Source: Polyangium sp. y55x31 (lineage in GTDB: Bacteria; Myxococcota_A; Polyangia; Polyangiales; Polyangiaceae). From it: 64,000 nt of DNA. Position 1 is the stretch's first letter. Every line of letters begins with the position of its first letter. Below are positions 1 through 8,639 of this stretch, piece after piece. Under the pieces are notes generated by a model, which did not search any database, was not told where the DNA came from, and saw nothing but the letters and a program-made list of their open reading frames with translations. The position numbers were made by a program, and so were the translations under genes. The stretch is taken from assembly GCF_029946505.1 (NCBI RefSeq), contig NZ_JARZHG010000025.1, positions 62,001 through 126,000 on the forward strand. Reading direction: 5' to 3'.

Positions 1-515
1 TCGGGGACGGAGCGGCCCTCGGGCGAGAAGAGGACGACGTCGAAGAGGCCTCTTTCTGCGCTTGGGGGCTTCGCTCCGGCAAGCGGAGCTTCGCCCCCAA
101 ACCCCCCGTCGCGACCTTCGATACGCGCGACGAGCGAGACAGGGCCGTCGATCGTGATCTCGGTGCCTTCGCGGAGCGGTTTGGAGGAGCGACCGAGGGC
201 GCGCCATCGCTCGGCGGGGAGGCGTTCGCCGCTTCGATCGAGGTGCGTCTCGGCGACTTTGCGGACGAGGAAGATCTCGACCTTGCCGCCGCTCGTGGCC
301 TTGCGGCCGAGGAGGCGCGCGGGCAGGACGCGGGTGTCGTTGACGACGACGAGCGCGCCTTCGGGCAGGCGGTCGGGCAGGTCGCGGATGCTTTCGTGTT
401 CGAGGCGGCCGGGCTCGTCGTCGACGACGAGCAGGCGCGCGCTTTCACGATCCGGGGACGGATGTGCGGCGATGAGCTCGGGCGGGAGTTCGTACGTGAG
501 GAGATCGCGGCGCAC
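1..515 (-). CDS. queA: S-adenosylmethionine:tRNA ribosyltransferase-isomerase (QueA), N-terminal part, cut by window edge
   Basis: QueA transfers and isomerises the ribosyl part of SAM onto preQ1-modified tRNA to give epoxyqueuosine, in the cytoplasm. The 171 visible residues begin from GTG at 515, the only start after an in-frame TAA. They carry the family N-terminus (DLLTYELPPELIA, residues 4-16) and the signature NDTRVLPARLLG (59-70). Residues about 136-155 are Gly/Ala/Pro-rich and are encoded by a palindromic repeat (59-111) that recurs elsewhere in the window. The family pattern resumes at GLFDVVLF. The reading frame stays open through the insert, so the protein is probably functional. 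The rest of the gene lies beyond position 1. It follows the receiver gene at 525-902 by 9 bp on the same strand. Confidence 0.9.
   Translation of the reverse strand, partial: MRRDLLTYELPPELIAAHPSPDRESARLLVVDDEPGRLEHESIRDLPDRLPEGALVVVNDTRVLPARLLGRKATSGGKVEIFLVRKVAETHLDRSGERLPAERWRALGRSSKPLREGTEITIDGPVSLVARIEGRDGGFGGEAPLAGAKPPSAERGLFDVVLFSPEGRSVP
59..111. repeat. GC-rich palindromic element inserted in frame in queA
   Basis: The unit reads cgcttgggggc at its left edge and gcccccaaacccccc at its right. Its arms are GGGGGC/GCCCCC and GCTCCG/CGGAGC, separated by 3-nt internal loops. The three tandem units at 12699-12850 have the same architecture and the same flanking words (cgcttggggg and aaacccccc). 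Here it adds roughly 18 codons to queA without breaking the frame. Confidence 0.8.
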
Positions 516-524
516 GCGCGCCTG

Positions 525-902
525 TTAGCACGCGACTTGCGCCGGAGCCGGCGTCTTGCTCTGCAAGAGGCGGCTGAGCTCGGAGAGGGCGTAGGGCTTG
601 GGGATGAAGCCGGCCGCGCCGCAGTCGGCGCGCTCCATCTGCCGCGAGGAGAGGTGGTAGGCGCTCGCGAGGTAGACGCGCACGTTCGGGAACATGCGGC
701 GGATCTGACGCACGAGGTCCAGACCACTCATGCCTGGAAGCATCAGGTCGACCATCGCGACGTCGACGGGCTTCTCGGCGAGCAGGCGCAGCGCCTCTTC
801 CCCGGAGGCCGCGCCGAGGACCTCGAAGCCCTCCAGCCGAAGGCCGATGGAGAGCGTCTTGCGTTGATTCTCCTCGTCGTCGACGATCAACACGCGCGGC
901 AT
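525..902 (-). CDS. Single-domain response regulator (CheY-like receiver)
   Basis: A 125-residue stand-alone receiver domain with no output domain. The acidic pair D8/D9, phospho-acceptor D52 (in VDLMLPG), S80 and K102 (IPKPY) are all in place, so phosphorylation is expected. The start is ATG at 902, where the receiver fold begins; the open frame continues upstream but without domain content. It lies 9 bp before queA and may be co-transcribed with it. No cognate kinase is adjacent. It could act in a phosphorelay or bind a partner protein; the sequence does not say which. Confidence 0.88.
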   Translation of the reverse strand: MPRVLIVDDEENQRKTLSIGLRLEGFEVLGAASGEEALRLLAEKPVDVAMVDLMLPGMSGLDLVRQIRRMFPNVRVYLASAYHLSSRQMERADCGAAGFIPKPYALSELSRLLQSKTPAPAQVAC

Positions 903-1143
903 GGGAAGGACCCCTTCGGAGACGACGCCGACACGAAAGCGCTCGGGTTCGTCTTTGCCGTTTTTCAAAGCAACGCGCGTTCCATCGGCGGATCCCGCGA
1001 AAAACCTGCGGTGTTCGACGCCGCAACGCATCATCCGGGGCAGATGATTTTCGCCGTGAACATTGCAGGGAGGAAACGATGGGCGGACGTCACATTGCAA
1101 ATCTGCAACGTCCCCGTGACGGAATCGGACGGTTGGGACGGGT

Positions 1144-2502
1144 TCAGACCGGGGGGTAGGTGATCGCCAGCCGCGTCATCTTGCGCCAGAGCGTGGTGGC
1201 GCTGATGCCGAGCACCTCGGCGGCGCGCTCGCGGCTGCCGTCACACTCGCGCAGCGCCACCTCGATGGCTTGACGCTCGGCCGAGTCGACAACGTCGGCG
1301 AGGGCGCGGCCGCCGCTCGTCGGGGCCGACTTCTGCGAGGGGCCGGGCGCGAGGCCGAGGTCGTCGATCGTGATGATGCCGCCGCCCGAGAGCGCGACGG
1401 CCTGCTCGACGAGGTTCTCGAGCTCGCGGATGTTGCCCGGGAACTCGTAGTTCGAGACCGCCTCGAGCACGCCTTCGCCGACCCGCGCCTTCGTGCTCAT
1501 CTTGCGGTTGTACTTGTCGAGGAAGAACTCGAAGAGGACCGGGATGTCCTCGCGACGCTCGCGCAAGGGCGGCAGGATGAAACGCGCCACGTTGAGGCGG
1601 TAGTAGAGGTCCTGCCGGAAGCGACGCTCGGCGACGGAGTTCAGGAGGTCCTGGTTCGTCGCGGCGATGATGCGCACGTCGACGCGGATCGGTTTGTTCT
1701 CGCCGACGCGGCGGATCTCGTTCTCCTGGATCGCGCGGAGCAGCTTCGCCTGGAAGGTCAGCGGCGTCTCGGCGATCTCGTCGAAGAAAAACGTGCCGCC
1801 GTCGGCCTCCTCGAAGAGGCCCTTGCGCGCCGAGACCGCGCCCGTGAAGGAGCCTCGCGCGTGGCCGAAGAGCTCGCTCTCGAGGAGCGTCTCGCTGATG
1901 GCCGCGCAGTTCACGGGGACGAACGGACGATCGGCGCGCTTCGAGTTCGCGTGGATCGCCTTGGCCACGAGCTCCTTGCCCGTGCCGCTCTCGCCCGTGA
2001 TGAGCACCGTCGCGTCCGTGGGCGCGACGCGCACGATGCGCGCGAGCACCTCGCGGATCGCGTGCGAGCGGCCGATGATGTTCTCGAACTTGTAACGCTC
2101 GCGGAACTCGGTCGCGAAGAGCGAGACCTGGCCCGTGAGCCTGCGGTTCGCGATCGCGCGCTCGACCTTCACGAGCAGCTCCTGCTCCGTGAAGGGCTTC
2201 TGGATGTAGTCGAAGGCGCCGAGGCGCATGGCCTCGACGGCGCTCTCGATCGTGCCGTACGCGGTCATCACGATGACCTCGGTCATCGCGTGCGTCTCCT
2301 TGACCGCGCGCAGGACGCCGATGCCGTCGTTGCCGCCCATGCGCAGATCGGTGAGCACGAGGTCGTAAGCGCCCTTCGAGCCGCGATCCGCGCCTTCTTT
2401 TCCGTCGCTCGCCTCGTCGACTTCGTAGCCCGCGCTTCGCAGCATCATCGCGAGCGTCGTGCGCATGTTGCGCTGATCATCGACGACGAGAATCTTCGCC
2501 AT
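1144..2502 (-). CDS. NtrC-family sigma-54-dependent response regulator
   Basis: A 452-residue enhancer-binding protein that would activate RNA polymerase carrying sigma-54. Domain order: receiver (about 3-120, acceptor D52, K102), AAA+ domain (about 140-375, Walker A GESGTGKE at 170-177, sigma-54 contact loop GSFTGA at 217-222, Walker B near 235-242), and a Fis-type helix-turn-helix at the C-terminus (ERAAEVLGISATTLWRK). The contact loop has Ser in place of the usual Ala of GAFTGA. ATG at 2502 is chosen because the receiver begins there and a GGAGG-like stretch lies upstream. No histidine kinase is adjacent, so it is an orphan regulator with unknown targets. Confidence 0.93.
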   Translation of the reverse strand: MAKILVVDDQRNMRTTLAMMLRSAGYEVDEASDGKEGADRGSKGAYDLVLTDLRMGGNDGIGVLRAVKETHAMTEVIVMTAYGTIESAVEAMRLGAFDYIQKPFTEQELLVKVERAIANRRLTGQVSLFATEFRERYKFENIIGRSHAIREVLARIVRVAPTDATVLITGESGTGKELVAKAIHANSKRADRPFVPVNCAAISETLLESELFGHARGSFTGAVSARKGLFEEADGGTFFFDEIAETPLTFQAKLLRAIQENEIRRVGENKPIRVDVRIIAATNQDLLNSVAERRFRQDLYYRLNVARFILPPLRERREDIPVLFEFFLDKYNRKMSTKARVGEGVLEAVSNYEFPGNIRELENLVEQAVALSGGGIITIDDLGLAPGPSQKSAPTSGGRALADVVDSAERQAIEVALRECDGSRERAAEVLGISATTLWRKMTRLAITYPPV

Positions 2503-2611
2503 GGATTCCCCCGGCCTCCGTCTGGGGGCCTTTACACGTGAGAGCGTGTCGCGCGGACAGCCGGATGACTGATGCCGCGCGACCCTATCATCGCCACGAT
2601 TGGCCCGCTCG

Positions 2612-3091
2612 TCAGCTCTTGTGGTGCGAGAGCTGCTGCGAAAGGTAGAGCGGTTCGCCGAGCTTCTGAAGCAAATCGAGCTGGGTTTCGAGCCAGTCGA
2701 TGTGCTCTTCCTCGCCAGCGAGGATGCCCCGCAGCAAGGATTCGCTCTGGTGGTCACCCTTCTCACGACAGAGAGCGATCGAGCTGTTCAGTCGCGCGAC
2801 GGCCGCGTACTCGAGATCGAGGTCGCTCTTGAACTGCTCGGGCACGGTCTGGCCCACGTTCAGCTTGTCGAGGCGCTGCAGGTTCGGCAGCCCTTCGAGG
2901 AAGAGGATCCGCTTCATGATCGCCTCGGCGTGCCGCATCTCGTCGATCGACTCGTCGCGGCTGCGCTCGGCGAGCGCCAGATATCCCCAGTTCTCGCACA
3001 TCTTGGCGTGCATGAAATACTGGTTGATCGCCACGAGCTCGGCGGCGAGCACCTCGTTCAGCGCGTGGATGACGTCTCTGTCGCCCTTCAT
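2612..3091 (-). CDS. bfr: Bacterioferritin
   Basis: A 159-residue haem-containing ferritin that stores iron in a 24-subunit shell. The ferroxidase ligands of the family are all present: E18, E51, H54, E94, E127 and H130. The haem-coordinating M52 is also present (IDEMRHA). It is full length and close to E. coli Bfr throughout (for example [12 protein letters not shown]). The gene for its electron donor Bfd lies upstream on the same strand at 3296-3541. The 204-bp gap could hold a separate promoter, which would fit the usual opposite iron responses of storage and release genes. Confidence 0.96.
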   Translation of the reverse strand: MKGDRDVIHALNEVLAAELVAINQYFMHAKMCENWGYLALAERSRDESIDEMRHAEAIMKRILFLEGLPNLQRLDKLNVGQTVPEQFKSDLDLEYAAVARLNSSIALCREKGDHQSESLLRGILAGEEEHIDWLETQLDLLQKLGEPLYLSQQLSHHKS

Positions 3092-3295
3092 GGAAGACCT
3101 CTAGCGGCAAGGGTTACGGCTCCGGCGATACGGTCGCCGCGATGTCCGCCTAGCACGCTATCGGAAAAATGGGCAGGTGCGTGAGCGCTCTCGATACAAA
3201 ACAGCGCACCATCACGCGACAAACGCAGCCGCGCGCACGTAACGCTGGAGATGTCGAAAACCGTTATCGAGAACCGAACGAGCCGAGCCGAACCA

Positions 3296-3541
3296 TCAAG
3301 CCGCCGACGAGGCGGATCGAATCAAACGCAACCGACGAACCCCGCAACTCGGGGCGGAATCGGCACTTTCCGTGGAGACCGGTCCATCCCCCTCGACGAG
3401 GGACTTCACGGTCGCCCGACACGAGCCGCATCGCGTGCCAGCCCGCGTCTTTTCCATGACCTCGTGGGCCGTCGAGGCACCTGCGCCCACGAGGTCCAGA
3501 ATGTCCTTCTCCGATACCGCCTCACAGATGCAGACGTACAT
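3296..3541 (-). CDS. bfd: Bacterioferritin-associated ferredoxin-like [2Fe-2S] protein
   Basis: An 81-residue BFD-family protein. Known members deliver electrons to the bacterioferritin haem so that stored iron is reduced and released. The four cluster cysteines follow the family pattern: C4 and C6 (VCICEAV), C38 and C41 (TRCGSC). The tail after about residue 55 is Arg/Ser-rich and not part of the fold. The pairing with bfr just downstream supports the call. A perfect 11-bp inverted repeat at 3570-3600 lies 29-59 bp upstream of the start and resembles a Fur operator. Confidence 0.9.
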   Translation of the reverse strand: MYVCICEAVSEKDILDLVGAGASTAHEVMEKTRAGTRCGSCRATVKSLVEGDGPVSTESADSAPSCGVRRLRLIRSASSAA

Positions 3542-3569
3542 AGGTGCTGATCCGACCGTCCGGCGTCCT

Positions 3570-3600
3570 GTTGATGTTGAGAATAGCTTTCAACATCAAC
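3570..3600 (-). promoter_or_regulatory. Fur-box-like palindrome upstream of bfd
   Basis: GTTGATGTTGA (3570-3580) and TCAACATCAAC (3590-3600) form a perfect 11-bp inverted repeat with a 9-nt spacer. The inner 15 bp, TGAGAATAGCTTTCA, match 11 of the 14 defined positions of the Fur 7-1-7 consensus TGATAATnATTATCA. The arms are AT-rich in a very GC-rich genome, and no T-tract follows on either strand, so an operator is more likely than a terminator. Repression of bfd by iron is the expected effect. Confidence 0.55.
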
Positions 3601-3649
3601 GAGGTCAACCCCAGTCGCAAGGATCGGCCGTCTGTTCGAGGCGGAGGGG

Positions 3650-4414
3650 TCACATGGCGAGGCCGCCGTCGACGTCGATGGTGCGGCCGTTGAAATACTC
3701 GCACTCGATGACGAAACGGACGGCGAGCCAGAGGTCCTCGGGCACGCCGATGCGGCCGACGGGGATCGCGGCGACGAGGGCGTCTTTGGCCTTCTGGTTC
3801 ATGCCCTGGGTCATGGGCGTCTCGACCATGCCGGGCGCGACGCAGCCGACGCGGATGCCGAACGGCGCGAACTCGAGGGCCCAGGTCTTGGTGTTGGTGG
3901 CGAGCGCGGCCTTCGCGGCGCTGTAGTTCGACTGTCCACGGTTTCCGTGACGCGCGATCGAGCTGATGTTGACGATGACGCCCTTCTCGCCGCTCGTGGC
4001 CATCTTGGCGACGACGTCGCGGACCATGTAGGTCGCGCCCGTGAGGTTGACGTCGATGACGGCCTGCCACTGCTGGGCCGAGAGCTTCGTGATCGCGCCG
4101 GTCGTGCGGTCCTTCTTCACGAGCAGGCCGTCGCGCAGGATGCCGGCGTTGTTGACGAGGCCGTTCAGGCCGCCCATGGCCTCGTGCGCGAAGTCGACGA
4201 ACGCGGAGACCTCGGCCTCATTGCCGACGTCGAGGCGCTTCGGGTGGATCTTGCCGCGGAGATCCTTGGCTTCCTCGGCGAGCGAGGCGAGCGCGGCTTC
4301 GTTCACGTCGCCCGCGACCACCTGTCCGCCGGCCTCCGCGAGGCGATACGCGTAATGACGGCCGAGGCCCGAGGCAGCGCCGGTGACGATGAACTTGGTG
4401 TCTTCGAGTCGCAT
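3650..4414 (-). CDS. Short-chain dehydrogenase/reductase, 3-oxoacyl-ACP reductase-like
   Basis: A 254-residue classical SDR. The NAD(P)-binding motif TGAASGLG is at 11-18, NNAG at 88-91, and the catalytic residues are S151/S152, Y164 and K168 (YSAAK). The C-terminal DVDGGLAM is typical of FabG and 3-hydroxyacyl-CoA dehydrogenase relatives. An insert at about 100-110 (KKDRTTGAITK) resembles type II 3-hydroxyacyl-CoA dehydrogenases. The substrate is not predictable; fatty or acyl-CoA beta-oxidation is the best guess. It is divergent from the lipoprotein gene at 4531. Confidence 0.85.
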   Translation of the reverse strand: MRLEDTKFIVTGAASGLGRHYAYRLAEAGGQVVAGDVNEAALASLAEEAKDLRGKIHPKRLDVGNEAEVSAFVDFAHEAMGGLNGLVNNAGILRDGLLVKKDRTTGAITKLSAQQWQAVIDVNLTGATYMVRDVVAKMATSGEKGVIVNISSIARHGNRGQSNYSAAKAALATNTKTWALEFAPFGIRVGCVAPGMVETPMTQGMNQKAKDALVAAIPVGRIGVPEDLWLAVRFVIECEYFNGRTIDVDGGLAM

Positions 4415-4530
4415 GGTCTCCTCCAGAAAGCGAGGGGCGAAGGGCCCTCGGATGCGGGGTGATACACGGGCGGATGGAGATCGGGAAGGCCACGCTTGCG
4501 CCGGATGCGCCGGGTGTTATTTCCCGAGCC

Positions 4531-4941
4531 ATGCTTCGCCGCGCGCTCTTCGTTCTGTGTATGGCCCTCGGCTCCGTGGCCGCATGCAAACGCGACGTGC
4601 CCGTCCCCGCCGCGTCGGATCCCGCCGGAAAGGATCTGGTGGAGGGCGCCGTCGTCGCGGCCTCCGAGTCGAGCGGAGGCATCCGGCTCTACAAGATCGT
4701 CCACGTCGACGACTACCCGGAGCCCGCAGGGCCCGAGTACCACATGATCGCCTACAACCCGAAGGTGCCGACGTTCCAGGACGCGGCGAACCTCTGGAAG
4801 CACAAGCGGAGCGAGGTCACGGTCGCGATCGACCACATCTTCGTGCGCCTCGTGAGCTTCGGCAAACGCGACCACCGCGTGCTGTTCGTCGAGCCGGTCA
4901 CGGAGGAAGAGAAGGCGCCGTACCTGAAGGCGCGGCACTAA
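4531..4941 (+). CDS. Small lipoprotein, function unknown
   Basis: A 136-residue protein with a lipoprotein signal (RR at 3-4, hydrophobic stretch 5-17, lipobox ending at C19 in SVAAC). ATG at 4531 is chosen because it places this signal at the N-terminus; the open frame begins earlier without good content. The mature part is charged, with no repeats or motif that I recognise. It is divergent from the SDR gene, and its stop abuts the stop of the convergent sigma-factor gene with no gap. Confidence 0.72.
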   Translation: MLRRALFVLCMALGSVAACKRDVPVPAASDPAGKDLVEGAVVAASESSGGIRLYKIVHVDDYPEPAGPEYHMIAYNPKVPTFQDAANLWKHKRSEVTVAIDHIFVRLVSFGKRDHRVLFVEPVTEEEKAPYLKARH

Positions 4942-5607
4942 CTAGCGCGTCCGCGCGGCGATCGCGGTCGCGAGCGACTGGATCGCCTGCGCGTGCAAGC
5001 GGCTCGCCCAGCTCTTGCTGATGCCGAGGTCCGCGGCGATCTCGTCGAAGTCCTCGCCCTGGAAGTAGTGCCGCTCGACGAGCTTGCGCTCGCGTTCGGG
5101 GAGAGCGCCGACGGCGCGGCGAAGGGCGTGGGCCATCTCGGCGCGCGAGGTGTTCTCCTCGGGCGTGCCCGCAGCCGAAACGAGGCCGAGCGCGAGGGCC
5201 GCGGCGTGCGCTTCGAGGAGGCGATCGAGCGCGGAGACGTGGTCGTCCTCGGAAAACCCCGCGTCGTCCGGGGCCGCGGCGAGCTCGATGGAGAGGCGCT
5301 CGGCGCAGAGGAGGGCCGAGGCGCGGGAGAGCGCCCGGCGTGAACGGCGCTCGCGCTTGATGCCGTCGAGGATGGCCCAGCGAACCTTGCGCGCGACGTA
5401 CGTGGGGAGCGAGGCGCGGCTCGGATCGAAGGTGCGCGCGGCTTCGAGCAGGCCCTCGTCCGCAAGGGCGCGCATGTCCTCGAGCGGGACCATGTGCCCG
5501 AGCCTGCGCACCATCCAGCGCAGGACATGCTCCTGGATGGGCCGGCCCTCGTTGTAGTAGCGCTCGATCGCGGGGTCTTCGCCGAACGAAGCGACGCGCA
5601 AGTTCAC
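4942..5607 (-). CDS. RNA polymerase sigma factor, FliA/WhiG-like
   Basis: A 221-residue sigma-70 family protein. Residues about 40-85 match region 2 of the FliA type (EGLLEAARTFDPSR, then VARKVRWAILDGIK). Residues about 165-215 are region 4, with a helix-turn-helix (FDEIAADLGISKSWASRLHAQA). The middle is Ala-rich and poorly conserved, so region 3 is degenerate. The start is a GTG that overlaps the TGA of the upstream small ORF (GTGA), which suggests translational coupling. No flagellar genes are present, so a motility role should not be assumed from the family. Target promoters are unknown. Confidence 0.87.
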   Translation of the reverse strand: MNLRVASFGEDPAIERYYNEGRPIQEHVLRWMVRRLGHMVPLEDMRALADEGLLEAARTFDPSRASLPTYVARKVRWAILDGIKRERRSRRALSRASALLCAERLSIELAAAPDDAGFSEDDHVSALDRLLEAHAAALALGLVSAAGTPEENTSRAEMAHALRRAVGALPERERKLVERHYFQGEDFDEIAADLGISKSWASRLHAQAIQSLATAIAARTR

Positions 5608-5894
5608 TCGTCGGCCCCGGACCCGGTTCGCCGCGCACGAATGCCGCTGGCCCGCCGGACCTCGGGCGGTTCGTCGCCTTCGAGGGCCGCACCGATGAAC
5701 GCCTCGCCGCTCTCCTCGACGTACCTCGGCGCAGCCCGGCGGAGGACACGCGCGGCCTGCTCGTCGGTCGCGAGACGCTCGGCGAGCTCATCCCGCAGGA
5801 AATCGAGGTCTTCGCTGGGGAGGAGGCCGCGGTACGGGGCGACGGCGGCGTCGATGCGCGCCGCGACCCAGGGGTCGGCGAGGAGGGGGTGCAT
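5604..5894 (-). CDS. Small protein of unknown function, coupled to sigma factor
   Basis: A protein of about 96 residues from ATG 5894; a GTG at 5915 would add 7 residues, and neither has a good Shine-Dalgarno. It is rich in Asp, Glu, Arg and Ala, soluble, with no membrane segment or Cys motif. Its stop overlaps the sigma-factor start by 4 bp, so the two are probably made together. An anti-sigma or sigma-modulating role is suggested by position only; it has no recognisable anti-sigma fold. Confidence 0.6.
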   Translation of the reverse strand: MHPLLADPWVAARIDAAVAPYRGLLPSEDLDFLRDELAERLATDEQAARVLRRAAPRYVEESGEAFIGAALEGDEPPEVRRASGIRARRTGSGADE

Positions 5895-6026
5895 CGGTAA
5901 GGAAAAACCTAGCACCCGGAGGAGCGACGAAACAAGGGGAAAGTGCCGTCCCGAGGTTCACTCGGACGAACCAGGTTTTTCCGCGGGGTTTTTCCGGGGG
6001 GCGCGGGCGAACGACGCGCCCTCGGA

Positions 6027-6569
6027 TCACTTCGGCGGGTTCTCCCCGTTGAGACACTCGTCGAACGCCTTCACCGTCTTCGCGGCCATCGCGCATTCGA
6101 GGCGCTTGCGCTCGGCCACCTTGCCGACGAGGCTCTCGATGCAGCCGTTCGCCCACGGCTCGCCCATCTTCTGGACGACCGCGTCGATGTTCTTCACGGC
6201 CTGCTCGCGCTGTTTGTCCGTGAGCCTCTTGTCGAGCCCGGCGATCTGGTCTGCGCGCTGCACGGCGACGTACTGCTTGCCGAGCTCGACGCAGTCCTTC
6301 TCGGTGAGCGTGTAGTCGTCGGCGGCGCCCTCGTCGGTGATCTTCTTCGCGCCGTGCGAGAGCGGCTTTGGCTCGGGCGCCGCGGGCTCTGTCGTCGTCT
6401 CGTGCGGCTCGCTCGCCCCGTCGTCCGGGGCAGAGTCGTTCCGGCTCGTGGCGTCCTCGGGCGGCGGGGTGGATCCGCCGCAGCCGAAGGCCCCGAGCGA
6501 GATCATCGTCGCGAACGTCGTGGCGAGCGCGGGCTCCGCGAGCGTGGAGAGCAGGGAACGGCCGTTCAT
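6027..6569 (-). CDS. Lipoprotein with conserved Cys and charged helical domain, unknown function
   Basis: A 180-residue lipoprotein. The signal peptide ends at C30 (lipobox LGAFGC). A Pro/Glu/Thr-rich linker covers about 33-70, followed by a charged, helical domain with three cysteines (in KDCVELGK, ANGCIES and LECAMAAK). The start is ATG at 6569, which gives a proper signal sequence; the longer open frame upstream does not. It is divergent from ftsH across 134 bp, so the two may share a control region. No family is recognised. Confidence 0.7.
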   Translation of the reverse strand: MNGRSLLSTLAEPALATTFATMISLGAFGCGGSTPPPEDATSRNDSAPDDGASEPHETTTEPAAPEPKPLSHGAKKITDEGAADDYTLTEKDCVELGKQYVAVQRADQIAGLDKRLTDKQREQAVKNIDAVVQKMGEPWANGCIESLVGKVAERKRLECAMAAKTVKAFDECLNGENPPK

Positions 6570-6703
6570 GGACGGAGAAGCGTACGCCCGCTCCTTTTGC
6601 ACTGTCCATCCTCGCCGGTACGTCGGTGCACGGACCGAGGTCGCTCCGACGTCGATCGACGTTGGCAGAGCGCGTGCAGGCAGGTCGCACGGGGCGGAAA
6701 CCA

Positions 6704-8590
6704 ATGCGATCGTTCTGGGTTTACATCCTGCTCGTCGTGGGCGCGGTGCTCCTGCTCGGCTCGCTCGAGGGGAGCGAAGAGCGAATTCCTTACGCTCGGT
6801 TCCGGGACATGGCCGAGCAAGGCGTGCTCACCGAGGTGCAGATCAAGGGAGACACGTACATCGGGCGCACGGCGCCGAGCGCGCCCGTCGGGACGTCACA
6901 AACGTTCCGGACCGGGCGCATCGAGGGAGCCGAGACCGCCCTGCTCGCGACGCTCGACGCGAAGGACGTCCCGTACACCCGGGTCTCCGACGGCGGGCCG
7001 TCGCTCTCCATGATGCTGCTCTGGGCGCTCCCGCTCGTGGGCGTGCTCCTGCTCGTGGGCTCGATGTCGCGCAAGGCGCCGACGCCGAACATCACGAACC
7101 CCGCGCTGAACTTCGGCAAACACAAGGCGCGGCTCTACGTGGACAAGGGAGCGCCGATCACGTTCCGCGACGTGGCCGGCAGCCACGAGGCCAAAGCGGA
7201 GCTCACCGAGATCGTCGAGTTCCTGAAGGCCCCGGAGCGATATCGCAGGCTCGGCGGGCGCATCCCGAAGGGGTGCTTGCTCGTGGGCCCCCCCGGGACG
7301 GGCAAGACGCTGCTCGCGCGGGCCGTGGCGGGCGAGGCGAACGTGCCGTTCTTCAGCATCTGCGGCTCGGAGTTCGTGGAGATGTTCGTCGGCGTGGGCG
7401 CGGCGCGCGTGCGTGATCTCTTCGCCCAGGCGCGCGAGAAGCCGGCCGCGATCCTGTTCGTCGACGAGCTCGACGCGGTCGGCAAGGCGCGCGGCGCGGC
7501 CGGGCCGATCGGCGGCAACGACGAGCGCGAGCAGACGCTGAACCAGCTCCTCACGGAGATGGACGGCTTCGACGGCGCGACGGGGCTCGTGGTGATCGCC
7601 GCGACGAACCGCCCCGAGATCCTCGACCCGGCGCTCACGCGCGCCGGGCGCTTCGATCGGCGCGTGTACGTCGATCGGCCGGATCTTCGCGAGCGTCGCG
7701 AGATCCTGGAGGTGCACGCGCGCAGGGTGCTGCTCGGGGCCGACGTGAACCTCGACGACATGGCCGCGCAGACGACGGGGCTCGTGGGCGCGGATCTCGC
7801 GAACCTGCTGAACGAGGCGGCGCTGCTCGCGGCGCGCAGGCACGCGACCGCGGTGAGCAAGCAGGATCTCGATGAGGCGATCGAGCGCGTGATCGCGGGG
7901 CTCGAAAGGAAGAGCCGCAGGCTCGGCGCGCACGAGCGGGTGGTCGTGGCGTACCACGAGGCAGGGCACGCGATCGCGGCGGAGCTCTTGCCGACGCAGG
8001 ATCCGGTGCGGAAGGTGTCGATCGTCCCGCGCGGGATCGGCGCGCTCGGCTACACGCTGCAGAAGCCGCGCGAGGATCGGTATTTGATGAGCCGGCAGGA
8101 GATCCTCGATCGGCTCGTGGTGCTGCTCGGCGGGCGCGTGGCAGAGCAGCGGACGTTCGGCGACGCGTCGACGGGCGCGCAGGACGATCTCGTGAACGCG
8201 ACGGACATCGCGCGGCGCATGGTGCGCGAGCTCGGGATGGGCGGCGCGTCGCTCGGCCTCGCGTCGTTCGATCCGCGGCGAAGCGTGACGTTCGAGCGCG
8301 GCGGCTACGACTACAGCGAGGAGACGGCGCGGACCGTGGACGCCGAGGTGGGGCGGCTGCTCGCAGATGCAGAGGCGCGGACGAAGGCGCTCATCAACGA
8401 GCACTTCGATGCGCTCGAACGGATCGCGCGGCGGCTTCTGGAGGTGGAGACGCTCTCGGGCGAAGAGGTGCGGGCGCTCTTGCACGCGCCGTCCGTGGAC
8501 AAACCGAAGGTCGCGGACGCGGAGAACGTCGACGTGGCGATCGAGGACGTGCCGACGAGCGAGGCGCGGCCGCGGGCGGCTTGTCGGTAG
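6704..8590 (+). CDS. ftsH: ATP-dependent zinc metalloprotease FtsH
   Basis: A 628-residue membrane AAA+ protease that degrades membrane and soluble proteins as a hexamer. Transmembrane segments lie at about 3-22 and 106-121, with the short periplasmic part between them. The AAA domain has Walker A GPPGTGKT at 195-202, Walker B ILFVDE at about 250-255, and the second region of homology near 300-320. The zinc site HEAGH is at 418-422. ATG at 6704 is chosen because it starts just before the first membrane segment and follows GGGGCGGAAACC. Length is normal for the family. Myxobacteria often have several FtsH paralogues, so this may not be the only one. Confidence 0.96.
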   Translation: MRSFWVYILLVVGAVLLLGSLEGSEERIPYARFRDMAEQGVLTEVQIKGDTYIGRTAPSAPVGTSQTFRTGRIEGAETALLATLDAKDVPYTRVSDGGPSLSMMLLWALPLVGVLLLVGSMSRKAPTPNITNPALNFGKHKARLYVDKGAPITFRDVAGSHEAKAELTEIVEFLKAPERYRRLGGRIPKGCLLVGPPGTGKTLLARAVAGEANVPFFSICGSEFVEMFVGVGAARVRDLFAQAREKPAAILFVDELDAVGKARGAAGPIGGNDEREQTLNQLLTEMDGFDGATGLVVIAATNRPEILDPALTRAGRFDRRVYVDRPDLRERREILEVHARRVLLGADVNLDDMAAQTTGLVGADLANLLNEAALLAARRHATAVSKQDLDEAIERVIAGLERKSRRLGAHERVVVAYHEAGHAIAAELLPTQDPVRKVSIVPRGIGALGYTLQKPREDRYLMSRQEILDRLVVLLGGRVAEQRTFGDASTGAQDDLVNATDIARRMVRELGMGGASLGLASFDPRRSVTFERGGYDYSEETARTVDAEVGRLLADAEARTKALINEHFDALERIARRLLEVETLSGEEVRALLHAPSVDKPKVADAENVDVAIEDVPTSEARPRAACR

Positions 8591-8607
8591 AAGCGTCGAT
8601 CACGCAA

Positions 8608-8632
8608 GGCGCGGGCGACCGGTGCCCGCGCC
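8608..8632. terminator. Bidirectional terminator-like hairpin between ftsH and lepB
   Basis: GGCGCGGGC (8608-8616) and GCCCGCGCC (8624-8632) form a perfect 9-bp stem with a 7-nt loop. It lies between the convergent stops of ftsH and lepB. No T-tract follows, as is common in very GC-rich genomes, so it may pause polymerase or protect the 3' ends rather than act as a classic intrinsic terminator. Confidence 0.5.
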
Positions 8633-8639
8633 CCGCCGC

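Noticed and set aside
3570-3600. Intrinsic terminator for the SDR gene
   Set aside because: The stem is AT-rich and lacks a T-tract; its position just before bfd and its Fur-like centre fit an operator better, although a dual role is possible.
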